DNA of 64,000 nucleotides from contig NZ_AFHG01000048.1 in the NCBI RefSeq assembly GCF_000214035.2, positions 62,001 through 126,000 on the forward strand, read 5' to 3'. Below, piece after piece: positions 56,174 to 64,000 of this stretch. The stretch comes from Methyloversatilis universalis FAM5 (GTDB taxonomy: Bacteria; Pseudomonadota; Gammaproteobacteria; Burkholderiales; Rhodocyclaceae). A program made the translations under genes and the position numbers. A model generated the notes under the pieces. The model saw only the letters and a list, made by a program, of their open reading frames with translations. It was not told the origin of the DNA and did no database searches. Position 1 is the first letter of the stretch; every line of letters begins with the position of its first letter.

Positions 56174-57640
56174 TCAGACGCGGCTACGGCGACGCGCGAT
56201 CAGACCCATCAGGCCGAGACCGGCCAGGAACATCGCGTAGCTTTCCGGTTCCGGCACCGCGGTGATCTGGATCGTGCGATCCACGCCATCCGCCGGATGC
56301 TGGATGTTCACGTAGGCCACGTTCGGGTTGAACTTGTCGAAATACAGGCCGGTGAATTCCGAACCCGGCGTGCCGTTGGTGGCCCAGCGGGCCAGACCTT
56401 CGCCGGCATCCAGCAGGTCACCGTCCTTGTTCAGATCGCGGGCGAACCAGATGTCGTCGTCGACCGCGCCGTCACGGTCTTCGATGATGTAGATGTTGCC
56501 ATTGGCATCGATCGACAGGTTGTCGGCGTTGCGGAAGCCGCCGCCCACTGCCAGGCCGGTGGCCAGGTCGATGGTGGAGGCGTCGGCGAACAGGCGCACC
56601 GCACCGGTGTTCACGTCCAGCGTGTAGACGCGGCTGCGACCGTCGCCGGTATTGCCGTTGATGTCCGAATCGGTGGTGGCGAAATACAGCACCTGCGAGC
56701 CGTCGGCACGGGTCTGGATTTCCAGGTCTTCCGGACGGTTGTAGCCGGTGCCGCCAACCAGATCGGCCGCGGCACGGCCGTCCAGCGCGAAGTTGCCGCC
56801 GCCCAGGTTCACCATCGCGCTCCAGGTCGCCGCGTTGGCGGTACCGGTGGCGGTGGTGATCGCTTCCCAGGTCGATGCGCCGGTGATGGCCGGGCCGTTG
56901 TTGCCTTCGAACTGGCCGCCTGCACCGACCTTCAGCACGAAGGTCTGGCCCTTGCTGAAGTAGGCGTCGCCGCTGGTGGCGTTCGGATTGGCCGACACGT
57001 ACTTGTAGACCGAGCCGCCGTTCAGTTCGTCGATGAAGTAGAAGTTCTTGTTGCTGTCGAAAGCCAGGCCTTCGTGCGACACGCGCGGAATCACGTTGCG
57101 CTGGATGAAGGTGCCGCCGTTGGCGCCGGCGGTGGTCGAGTTGGTGATTTCGAACAGGCGGCCCTTGCTGCTGCCGGTGCCCCAGGATTCCTCGGCGGTC
57201 AGATAGCTGCCCCACGGCGTCCAGCGCGAGGCGTCGCCCGACACGAAGCCCTGGCTGCCCGGCGCCACGATGGTGACGGTGCGGGTGGCGTAGTTGCTGT
57301 CCCACAGGTCGATGCGCTGCACGCCGCCCGAGCCGGTCTCGAAGGGCATGAACAGGTAGCGGCCGGCGTCCGGGCCGCTTTCGTTGGCGGTGATCATGTC
57401 CCAGCTGCCCGAGTTCGAGCCCGGCGACACCAGGTTCTGGGTGGCGCGGTCGGCGATGGTCTTCTGCGAGAAGAAGGGCGAGGACAGCGTGATCGGCGTG
57501 GCCGGCGTCGAGGTGGCACCGGCCGAGGCGCTCAGCGGCGTGAAGTTGTCGAAGTAGGTGAGGTCCGCAGCGAATGCCTGCTGGGCGGAAACGCCCATCA
57601 GACCAATGGCGGCGGCTATGGCGAGCTTGCGGGTTTGCAT
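56174..57640 (-). CDS. PEP-CTERM exported protein with PhoX/phytase-like propeller
   Basis: A 488-residue secreted protein. A signal peptide (IGLMGVSAQQAFAA) is followed by a propeller of the DUF839/PhoX type: DMITANESGPDAGRYLFMP, WGSYLTAEESWG, RVSHEGLAFDSNKNFYFIDE, NRPEDLEIQ, DNLSIDANGNIYIIEDRD and NPNVAYVNIQHP. The end carries a PEP-CTERM sorting signal: VPEPESYAMFLAGLGLMG, then RRRSRV. PhoX relatives are calcium-dependent phosphatases. The sorting tag implies processing by exosortase EpsH and export with exopolysaccharide; no exosortase gene is in the window. An AGGGAG site precedes ATG 57640. Confidence 0.85.
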   Translation of the reverse strand: MQTRKLAIAAAIGLMGVSAQQAFAADLTYFDNFTPLSASAGATSTPATPITLSSPFFSQKTIADRATQNLVSPGSNSGSWDMITANESGPDAGRYLFMPFETGSGGVQRIDLWDSNYATRTVTIVAPGSQGFVSGDASRWTPWGSYLTAEESWGTGSSKGRLFEITNSTTAGANGGTFIQRNVIPRVSHEGLAFDSNKNFYFIDELNGGSVYKYVSANPNATSGDAYFSKGQTFVLKVGAGGQFEGNNGPAITGASTWEAITTATGTANAATWSAMVNLGGGNFALDGRAAADLVGGTGYNRPEDLEIQTRADGSQVLYFATTDSDINGNTGDGRSRVYTLDVNTGAVRLFADASTIDLATGLAVGGGFRNADNLSIDANGNIYIIEDRDGAVDDDIWFARDLNKDGDLLDAGEGLARWATNGTPGSEFTGLYFDKFNPNVAYVNIQHPADGVDRTIQITAVPEPESYAMFLAGLGLMGLIARRRSRV

Positions 57641-57806
57641 TGTGGACTCCCTGTTGGATGGTTACCCCGCCGCATCGGGCAGGGGTCAACGCAATCTAGA
57701 GAATCCATATGCCGTCGCAGTGACGCGAAGGCGGTCAGCCCGTAGTCCGTTCGGCCCATGGGCTGTAAAGAAAATCAACTTGTTCGCATGCTAAGGAAGA
57801 GGGGGC

Positions 57807-58247
57807 TCAGCGATTGGCGTGGGTGGCGGTGAATACCGCGACGAACACTTCGCGCAGGAAAAGGCTCAGCGAGGTGATCAGCGCCAGCATCGCGAGCACG
57901 AACAGTCCGGCCAGCAGATCGGCCAGCACCACCGCGAACAGCACGCCGAAGAAGGCGCAGGCCACCACCAGACACACCAGCAGTGCGGCGGCCACCGAGA
58001 ACAGGATGGCCAGATAGATGAGCCGGGCGCGTCGGGCCAGCAGGTCCAGTTCGCTCGCGTTGCTCAGCGTCGCGTCCTCGCAGGGCTGGCTGCCGCGCGC
58101 CAGCACCACGCGCCGGCGGTCGATGATGCGGCCGAGCCGGTTGTTCAGCGTGCCGATCAGCGTGGACAGCGCGGTGAGCAGGAACACCGGTGCCACCGCC
58201 AGGCCGATGGCGTGCGTGATGGTGTCGATCGAGGTCTGCAGCAGCAT
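57807..58247 (-). CDS. DUF2721 membrane protein
   Basis: A 146-residue protein with three membrane helices: ITHAIGLAVAPVFLLTALSTLIGTL near the start, LIYLAILFSVAAALLVCLVVACAFF and VVLADLLAGLFVLAMLALITSL at the end. The charged loop NNRLGRIIDRRRVVL after helix 1 is a DUF2721 hallmark. Function unknown. It follows rlmJ by 9 bases and is probably cotranscribed with it. Confidence 0.8.
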   Translation of the reverse strand: MLLQTSIDTITHAIGLAVAPVFLLTALSTLIGTLNNRLGRIIDRRRVVLARGSQPCEDATLSNASELDLLARRARLIYLAILFSVAAALLVCLVVACAFFGVLFAVVLADLLAGLFVLAMLALITSLSLFLREVFVAVFTATHANR

Positions 58248-58256
58248 GGCAGCGGC

Positions 58257-59102
58257 TCAGGGAATCTGGAATTCCAGCTCGAACTTGGCGCCGCCGTCCT
58301 GCCCCAGCGTCTTCACCAGCCAGGGCATGACCGACTTCAGCGTGGCCGGCAGCGTCCACGGCGGATTGACGACGAACAGGCCGCTGCCGTACATGCCGAA
58401 GCCGTCCGCCGGCGGCGTGCGGGTGGTGAGCGCCACGTGCAGCCAGCTGTCCACCTTCATGCGCTTGAGCTTGGCCGGCAGATCGCGCGAATCCATCTTC
58501 TGCAGCTGCGGATACCACACGCAGTAGGTGCCGGTCGGGAAGCGCACCACCGCCTCGCGCAGCGTTTCGAAGGTGTAGCGGTAGTCCTCGCGGATTTCGT
58601 ACGGCGGGTCGATCAGCACCAGCGCGCGACGGGTGGGCGGCGGCAGCATGGACCTCAGGCTGGAAAAGCCGTCCTGCTTCTCGATCTTCACGCTGCGGCC
58701 GGCGCCGGCGAAAGCTTCGTTCAGCAGCCGGTTGTCGGTGGTGTGCAGTTCGAACAGCTTCATCCGGTCGTGCTCGCGCAGCAGCGCGCGCGCCACCATG
58801 GGCGAACCCGGATAGGCGCGCAGCGCATCGCCCTCGTTGAAGGCGCGCACGATGTCGACATAGGTGCCGAGCGCAGCCGGCAGGTCGCGCGCCGACCACA
58901 GACGGCCGATGCCTTCGGCGTATTCGGCGTTCTTCGCCGCGTAGCCGCTGTCCAGCGCGTAGCCGCCGGCACCGGCGTGGGTGTCGATGTACCAGTAGGG
59001 CTTGTCCTTCTGGTTCAGGTGCTGGAGCAGTTCGGTGAGCACGAAGTGCTTGAGCACGTCGGCCGGATTGCCGGCATGGAAGGCGTGGCGGTAGCTGAGC
59101 AT
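58257..59102 (-). CDS. rlmJ: 23S rRNA (adenine-2030-N6)-methyltransferase RlmJ
   Basis: A 281-residue methyltransferase. MLSYRHAFHAGNPADVLKHFVL is the RlmJ start. The SAM site is YIDTHAGAGGY, the catalytic motif is LVLIDPPYEI (DPPY), and GSGLFVVNPPW lies near the end. It modifies A2030 of 23S rRNA. Length matches E. coli RlmJ (280). No unusual feature. Confidence 0.95.
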   Translation of the reverse strand: MLSYRHAFHAGNPADVLKHFVLTELLQHLNQKDKPYWYIDTHAGAGGYALDSGYAAKNAEYAEGIGRLWSARDLPAALGTYVDIVRAFNEGDALRAYPGSPMVARALLREHDRMKLFELHTTDNRLLNEAFAGAGRSVKIEKQDGFSSLRSMLPPPTRRALVLIDPPYEIREDYRYTFETLREAVVRFPTGTYCVWYPQLQKMDSRDLPAKLKRMKVDSWLHVALTTRTPPADGFGMYGSGLFVVNPPWTLPATLKSVMPWLVKTLGQDGGAKFELEFQIP

Positions 59103-59258
59103 GGGACGGGCAGGTGAGCGTGGCTGCGGAGTATACGCCGTGGCCGCCGCCGCGCCCGGTCGCGCCGATGACCGGGCGGCAGATACCGCGCAGCCGCCCC
59201 GGCGGATCGCGTGTGAAGCGGCACCGGCCGCCCGCCTGCGGGCAGGGCGACCCGCGCG

Positions 59259-61295
59259 TCAGACCACGAAGCGGCCGACGTTGTCCTGCAGTTCGCCGGC
59301 CAGCACCTCCAGACCGTGGGTCTGGCCGTCGGCACGACGGGTGATGTCCGCGTTCTGTTCGGCCATGCCGGCGATGCGCTCCACGCCCTGTGCCACCGAC
59401 TGGCTGGCGCTGCTCTGTTCGCGGGTGGCGGCTGCGATTTCCTTCATCGCCTCGGCGGTGCGTTCGCTGTGCGCGCTGATGATGCGCAGCACCTCGCCGG
59501 CTTCGCTGGCCAGCGTGACGCCAGCGTCGACCTGGCCGCTCACTTCGCTGATGCGGCGCACCACCTTGTCGGCGTCGGCCTGCACGCTGCTCACCATGCT
59601 GGCGATTTCCTGGGTCGAGGCGGCGGTGCGTTCGGCCAGCTTGCGCACTTCGTCGGCCACCACCGCGAAGCCGCGGCCGGACTCGCCGGCGCGGGCGGCC
59701 TCGATGGCGGCATTCAGCGCCAGCAGATTGGTCTGTTCCGCGATCTCCTGGATGATGCGGCCCACGTTCGAGATTTCACGCGTGCGCCCCGCCAGATCCG
59801 ATACCGCGGACGAGGCGTCACGGATTTCGGCGGCGATGCGCTGCATGCCGTCCACCATGCTGTTGAGCTTGTTTTCGCCTTCGCTGGCCGCGCTGCGGGC
59901 TTCCCGCGTGATGCCGTCGGCCACGCCGGCGCTGTCGGCGACATGGGTGATGCTGACCGACAGCTGTTCGATCGCGGCGGCCAGGCCGGCGGCCGCGCTG
60001 CTCTGTTCGGTCGAGCCGCTCACCACTTCCGACGAGCCGGCGCGCAGCGTGCGCGCCGCCTCGCCCACCGCCCGGGCGGCATCGGCGGTGGCGGTGATCA
60101 GCGCCGCGGTCTTGCGGGTCGCTTCGTTCATCTGCAGCGAAATCAGGTCCAGCTCGTTGTGGCTTTCACCAGTGACCACCGGCAGGCGCTGGCTGAAATC
60201 GCCGTTGCCGAGGCGGGTCATCGCCGCCGACACGTCGCGCAGGCGGGCCAGCCGGCTGCGGGCCAGCCACCAGGTGAGGCCGGCGAACAGCAGGCCGGCC
60301 GCGACACAGAAGCCGATCAGCAGGTTGCGCAGACGGGTGGTGTCGCGGGTGAATTCCTCGACGTGAGCGCCGGAGGACACGATCCAGCCCCATTTGTCCG
60401 ATTTGCGGAAGGACGCGATCTTCGGTGCCATCGAACCGTCGGCGGTCGGCCAGTCGTAGATGTGGTCACCTTCCTTGCGGTCTATCTGTTCGTCGATCAC
60501 CCGGGTCAGCACCGGATTGCCGATGTCCTTGATCGTCTTGCCCGCGTGTTTCGGGTGGTACAGCATTTCGGTGCTGTCGGCGCTGTCACCCGGCTTGATC
60601 ACGTGGATGTAGCCGGTTTCGCCGACCTTGATGGTTTTCAGCGATGCGAACAGCTGGTCGATCACCGACTGCACGTCCACCCGCGACGACAGCGCCCCGG
60701 CCACCCGGCCGGCGCTGTCCTTGATCGGTTCCAGCGACGAAATGTAGAAGCGGCCGTTGCGCTCGACCACGCCCCGGTAGCTGTCGCCCTTCAGCAGCGC
60801 CTCGGTTTCCGGGCCGGCCTTGATGGCGACGCCGGCCTGCGACTTGCCGTCCTTGTCCTTCAGCAGCGTGGCCACGCGCACGAATTCGTCGCCGACGCGC
60901 ACCATCACCGCCGGATCGGCGCCGGTCAGGTCGCGGATCTGCTTCATCCGGTTCTCGTCGCCATTGAGGGCGGCGGAGCCGACACGGGCCACGCGGACCG
61001 CCGGGTACTTGCCCATGTCCACCGTGTCCTCGCTCACCGTCACCTCGCCGCCCAGCGCGCGCTTGAATGCGGCCATGCCCTTTTCGGCATTGGTCATCGC
61101 GCTGTCGTAGCTCAGGTCCAGCAGCTGGGTGGTGGCGTCAGCCTGGTCGCCCAGGTGGGCACGGGTCTGGTCGATGGCGGTGCGGTTGCTCGAGATCGAG
61201 ACGACGGCAATCAGGCCGGTGAATACGGTGAGGCAGAGCAGGCCGATCGAGCTGGACAGCTGGCTCACGACGGACAGGCGGTTGAATGCGAACAT
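59259..61295 (-). CDS. transmembrane methyl-accepting chemotaxis protein with Cache sensor
   Basis: A 678-residue chemoreceptor. Membrane helix 1 ([19 protein letters not shown]) and helix 2 ([21 protein letters not shown]) flank a periplasmic domain of about 300 residues with a Cache_3/Cache_2-like layout ([59 protein letters not shown]). A HAMP domain and a full MCP signalling domain follow, tip [44 protein letters not shown]. Cache domains of this type often bind small organic acids or amino acids. The start at ATG 61295 has GGAG and places helix 1 at the N-terminus; a longer frame adds 14 unlikely residues. Confidence 0.9.
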   Translation of the reverse strand: MFAFNRLSVVSQLSSSIGLLCLTVFTGLIAVVSISSNRTAIDQTRAHLGDQADATTQLLDLSYDSAMTNAEKGMAAFKRALGGEVTVSEDTVDMGKYPAVRVARVGSAALNGDENRMKQIRDLTGADPAVMVRVGDEFVRVATLLKDKDGKSQAGVAIKAGPETEALLKGDSYRGVVERNGRFYISSLEPIKDSAGRVAGALSSRVDVQSVIDQLFASLKTIKVGETGYIHVIKPGDSADSTEMLYHPKHAGKTIKDIGNPVLTRVIDEQIDRKEGDHIYDWPTADGSMAPKIASFRKSDKWGWIVSSGAHVEEFTRDTTRLRNLLIGFCVAAGLLFAGLTWWLARSRLARLRDVSAAMTRLGNGDFSQRLPVVTGESHNELDLISLQMNEATRKTAALITATADAARAVGEAARTLRAGSSEVVSGSTEQSSAAAGLAAAIEQLSVSITHVADSAGVADGITREARSAASEGENKLNSMVDGMQRIAAEIRDASSAVSDLAGRTREISNVGRIIQEIAEQTNLLALNAAIEAARAGESGRGFAVVADEVRKLAERTAASTQEIASMVSSVQADADKVVRRISEVSGQVDAGVTLASEAGEVLRIISAHSERTAEAMKEIAAATREQSSASQSVAQGVERIAGMAEQNADITRRADGQTHGLEVLAGELQDNVGRFVV

Positions 61296-61390
61296 GACGG
61301 GGCTCCGGTCAGTTTTCCAGGCGGGTATCTCACGCACCGGAAAGGTGCGACTTCGTGCCTGAATTACGGCAGGACGTCACGAAACTGGAG

Positions 61391-62275
61391 TCAGTCGGCC
61401 GCCTCCACGGTGCAACCCTGTACCGACAGGCGTGACAGCACGCCGTCGGCCCCGGTCAGATGCGAGGCGCCGAAGGCCGCGAATACGCCGCCCTGGCGCA
61501 GTTCGGGCAGCAGCCGCTGTTCGAAGCGGGCGTTGCGCGCGCCCAGCAGCGACTGCAGGAAGCGCTGGCCATGGAGCTTCAGCGCGGGCTCCGCCGACAT
61601 GAGCCGGCTGTTGATGCGGGCCAGTTCGCCGATGTCGCCGGCCAGCCAGGCGCGGGTCATCGGTTCCACGCCGGCCTGTATGAGGTCGTGCCGGCGTGAC
61701 GCGTCGATCAGCAGCGCGATCTGGGTGTCTTCCGGCAGCAGCGCGATCGCGTCGATCTGTTCCTGCACCTGTTCGATCGGCTGCACCGGCACGCGCCGGG
61801 CGCGGGCGGCGTCTATGAGGGCTTCGTCCAGCGAGGGCTGGCGCGCGGCGACCGGCTGCAGCAGCGTGATCAGCGCCGCCCACGGACGCAGGCGCGGTGC
61901 GACCCGTGCATCCACGCCGTGCAGGGCCAGTGCCTGCGCGATGCGCGGCCACTTTGCCTTGCCCACCCGGCGCGGAAGGTCCTCACTGTCGTAGACGCTG
62001 GCTGCCATGTAGAGATTGACCGCGTCGGCGTCGGTCACCAGTTCCGGCATGAAGACGCGGGCGGCCGCGATCAGCGGTCGCAGCGGTTCGACCCGGGCGA
62101 GCACCCGGGGGTCGCCGCTGTGCAGCGTGCCGTACAGGAAGCTGGGTGGCGCGCCCTCGACGTTCACGCGCCACAGCAGACCGCGTTCGAAGGCGGCCGG
62201 GACGGCGGCGCGTGCGAGCGCCGGCGCCGCGACCAGCGCGGCCGCCTGCAGCAGGAAGGCGCGCCGGCCGGTCAT
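61391..62275 (-). CDS. TraB/GumN family protein, exported
   Basis: A 294-residue protein. The N-terminus RRAFLLQAAALVAAPALARAA looks like a Tat- or Sec-type signal. TraB/GumN marks: LLWRVNVEGAPPSFLYGTLHSGDPRV (GTLH), MPELVTDAD, and the C-terminal GGVFAAFGASHLTGADGVLSRL (GxxHL). Members may be metal-dependent peptidases (TIKI-like), but this is not shown for bacteria. It lies 2 bases downstream of the MutT-ThiE gene on the same strand, so it is probably the third gene of that operon. Confidence 0.85.
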   Translation of the reverse strand: MTGRRAFLLQAAALVAAPALARAAVPAAFERGLLWRVNVEGAPPSFLYGTLHSGDPRVLARVEPLRPLIAAARVFMPELVTDADAVNLYMAASVYDSEDLPRRVGKAKWPRIAQALALHGVDARVAPRLRPWAALITLLQPVAARQPSLDEALIDAARARRVPVQPIEQVQEQIDAIALLPEDTQIALLIDASRRHDLIQAGVEPMTRAWLAGDIGELARINSRLMSAEPALKLHGQRFLQSLLGARNARFEQRLLPELRQGGVFAAFGASHLTGADGVLSRLSVQGCTVEAAD

Positions 62276-62277
62276 GG

Positions 62278-63240
62278 CTAGAGCACCCAGGCGCCGCGTA
62301 TCGCGGCGATGCCGTGCGCGCCGCAGGTCTGCGCCTGCGCCAGATGGCTGTCGTCCAGACCGCCGATGGCGAACACCGGCAGCGGGCTGCCGGCGACCAG
62401 CGCCGTGAAACCGTCCCAGCCCAGCGTGTCGCCCCCGGGGTGGGTCGCCGTGGGCAGTACCGATCCCGCCACCGCGTAGTCCAGGCCCAGTCGCGTGGCC
62501 TGCGCCAGTTCATCCACCGAGTGGCAGGACGCGCCCACCCATTCGAAGTCCGGACGCGCCGTCAGGCCGGCCAGCTGGGCGGCTTTCAGATGAACGCCGT
62601 CGGCGCCCAGCGCCTGCGCCACCTCCACCGGGCCGTTCAGCACCACCGGGCAGCCGTGATCGCGGGCGATGCGGATCGCCTCGCGTGCGAAATCCAGCGC
62701 GGCGGCGTCCAGCACCGGTTCGCGGATCTGCAGCATGAGCCGGCCGCGGCGGCAGGCCTGGCGCAGCGCGTCGAGCTGGGCGGCGGCGCCGATCCGGAAG
62801 GCGTGGGTGACCGCCATCCGCGTCGGCAGGCGCAGCGATTTCATGACCGGGCCGTTGGCCGGCAGCATCGGCGACACGGTGAGCGCGTCCGCGGTCTGCC
62901 AGGCCAGTGCGCTGTGCACGTGGTCATGCACTCGGCCGCTCCAGCGCTCGACGCGGAAGAAGTGCAGTCGTACGTGCGCGTGCTCGTACGCGTGCGACAG
63001 TGTGATCCACGGCGTGCAGTGCTCGACGCGGATGCCCAGTTCCTCGTCCAGCTCGCGCTTCAGCGCGTCGACCGGCGCCTCGCCCTTTTCCACCTTGCCG
63101 CCCGGAAATTCCCAGTAGCCCGGGTAGAAGGTGCCGGGCGCGCGCTGGCCGAGCAGGAATTCCCGCGCGCCAGCGCGGCCGTGGGCGCCGTCGCGGAAAA
63201 TGACCGCGGCGGCCACCGCCACCTGCTTGCGCTCGCTCAT
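62278..63240 (-). CDS. mutT: MutT-type Nudix hydrolase fused to a ThiE-like domain
   Basis: A 320-residue fusion. Residues 1-135 are MutT-like with an intact Nudix box (GKVEKGEAPVDALKRELDEELGI), which cleans 8-oxo-dGTP from the nucleotide pool. Residues 140-320 have the TMP-synthase fold (LMLQIREPVLDAAALDF, GADGVHLKAAQL, AGSVLPTATHPGG, PVFAIGGL). In the ThiE part, positions that bind magnesium and pyrophosphate in true ThiE are changed: LNGPVEV replaces the usual NDR.D.A, and HLKAAQ replaces HLGQ.D. It may not make thiamine phosphate. The ATG overlaps the DUF815 gene stop (ATGA). This fusion is known in beta- and gammaproteobacteria. Confidence 0.88.
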   Translation of the reverse strand: MSERKQVAVAAAVIFRDGAHGRAGAREFLLGQRAPGTFYPGYWEFPGGKVEKGEAPVDALKRELDEELGIRVEHCTPWITLSHAYEHAHVRLHFFRVERWSGRVHDHVHSALAWQTADALTVSPMLPANGPVMKSLRLPTRMAVTHAFRIGAAAQLDALRQACRRGRLMLQIREPVLDAAALDFAREAIRIARDHGCPVVLNGPVEVAQALGADGVHLKAAQLAGLTARPDFEWVGASCHSVDELAQATRLGLDYAVAGSVLPTATHPGGDTLGWDGFTALVAGSPLPVFAIGGLDDSHLAQAQTCGAHGIAAIRGAWVL

Positions 63241-64000
63241 CGTCCGCTCCGGGCCGGCGCGGTCACCGCGTGCTGACCGGCCCAGTCGCGCGCGAACTGC
63301 CAGGCCACGCGGCCGCTGCGGGCGCCGCGCTCGATCGACCACAGCAGCGCGGCGCTGCGCGCGGCGGCGATCTGGTCGGCGTCCAGCCCGAAGCTCTTGA
63401 GCCAGTGGTTCACGATGTTCAGGTAGGCGTCCTGGTCGAAGGGGTAGAACGACAGCCACAGGCCGAAACGCTCGGACAGCGACACCTTTTCCTCGATCGC
63501 CTCGCCCGGGTGCACTTCGCCGTCGACATGCCGGGCCTCGCTGTTTTCCGAGAAATACTCGGGCATCAGGTGGCGACGGTTGGAGGTGGCATAGATGAGC
63601 ACGTTGTCCAGCACGGCCGATACCGAGCCGTCGAGAATGCTCTTCAGCGCCTTGTAGCCGGGTTCGCCTGATTCGAAGGACAGGTCGTCGCAGTAGATGA
63701 TGAAGCGCTCGGGCCGCTTGGCGATCAGGTCGGTGATGTCCGGCAGGTCGGTCAGGTCGTCGCGGTCCACCTCGATCAGGCGCAGGCCCTTCTTCGCGTA
63801 CTCGTTCAGCAGCGCCTTCACCAGCGAGCTCTTGCCGGTGCCGCGCGCGCCGGTCAGCAGCGCATTGTTGGCCGGCCGGCCTTCCACGAACTGCTTCGTG
63901 TTGGCCTTGATGCGCGCCTTCTGCACGTCGATGTCGCGCAGGTCGGCCAGACGCAGCCGGTGCGGATGGGCCACCGTCTCCAGCCGGCCACGGCCGTTGA
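63237..64000 (-). CDS. DUF815 family ATPase (5' end outside window)
   Basis: The C-terminal 254 residues of a P-loop ATPase; the frame continues past the right edge. Visible: AHPHRLRLADLRDIDVQKARI, Walker A TGARGTGKSSLVKAL, Walker B-like RFIIYCDDLSFE, sensor LIYATSNRRHLMPEYF and LSERFGLWLSFYPF. These are DUF815 marks (DnaA/AAA-like, found beside mutT in many proteobacteria). A GTG at 63974 could start a short form, but homologous sequence (NGRGRLETVAHPH) continues upstream, so the true start is outside. Function unknown. Confidence 0.88.
   Translation of the reverse strand, partial: NGRGRLETVAHPHRLRLADLRDIDVQKARIKANTKQFVEGRPANNALLTGARGTGKSSLVKALLNEYAKKGLRLIEVDRDDLTDLPDITDLIAKRPERFIIYCDDLSFESGEPGYKALKSILDGSVSAVLDNVLIYATSNRRHLMPEYFSENSEARHVDGEVHPGEAIEEKVSLSERFGLWLSFYPFDQDAYLNIVNHWLKSFGLDADQIAAARSAALLWSIERGARSGRVAWQFARDWAGQHAVTAPARSGR

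Overview
The window is high-GC DNA with the gene content of a betaproteobacterium. Evidence: an acoX-acoA-acoB-acoC acetoin cluster with a divergent acoR-type regulator, a PQQ-dependent alcohol dehydrogenase with its own cytochrome c, a PEP-CTERM exported protein, a DCC-Coq7 fusion, a MutT-ThiE fusion and a DUF2802 protein. A Rhodocyclales-type methylotroph such as Methyloversatilis would fit, but that is inference. No rRNA, tRNA or CRISPR array was seen.

Layout. (1) 1-10.8 kb is an accessory island on the minus strand, visibly less GC-rich than the rest. It holds a type I restriction-modification operon (hsdR-hsdM-hsdS) that runs with overlapping or near-overlapping genes into three more genes: an AAA ATPase, a PLD-like protein and a DUF3644 protein with a HEPN-like Rx4H motif. 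A decayed toxin-antitoxin pair lies on the left and an IS3-family transposase scrap on the right. (2) 10.8-25.4 kb is housekeeping and envelope DNA: an ABC exporter, an SMP-30 propeller, a DCC-Coq7 fusion, an MbfA-like ferritin/VIT1 protein, a beta-lactamase-fold lipoprotein beside a two-component system, an Rrf2 regulator with an NDH-2-like flavoprotein behind a palindromic operator, and the ABC-F protein YheS. (3) 25.4-32.5 kb holds a PcaC-like protein, a repeat protein, a carbamoyltransferase/DUF5989/SxtJ operon with a divergent SGNH hydrolase, a ChrA transporter, a lipoprotein and REP-like repeats. (4) 32.5-48.2 kb is a metabolic block: thiC, a porin, an unusual PQQ alcohol dehydrogenase, a CX3CH cytochrome, the sigma54 activator, acoXABC, lipA-thiS-thiG and an SDR. 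(5) 48.2-64 kb is mixed chromosome: YdcF, DUF2802, SPOR, two chemoreceptors, RidA, RecG, a hybrid kinase, a PEP-CTERM phytase-like protein, RlmJ, TraB/GumN, MutT-ThiE and a DUF815 ATPase cut by the window edge.

How the genes may work together. In the 32.5-48.2 kb block, -24/-12 sigma54 promoters and TGAGACA/TGTCTCA palindromes lie before acoX, before the porin and possibly before thiC. This suggests one AcoR-like activator co-ordinates periplasmic alcohol (perhaps butanediol or ethanol) oxidation, acetoin cleavage by AcoABC, and supply of the TPP and lipoate cofactors those enzymes need.

The best candidates for undescribed biology are the ATPase/PLD/HEPN-like cassette fused to the type I RM operon, the sigma54 regulon linking alcohol oxidation, acetoin and cofactor genes, the PQQ dehydrogenase/CX3CH cytochrome pair, and the carbamoyltransferase-DUF5989-SxtJ-SGNH module.
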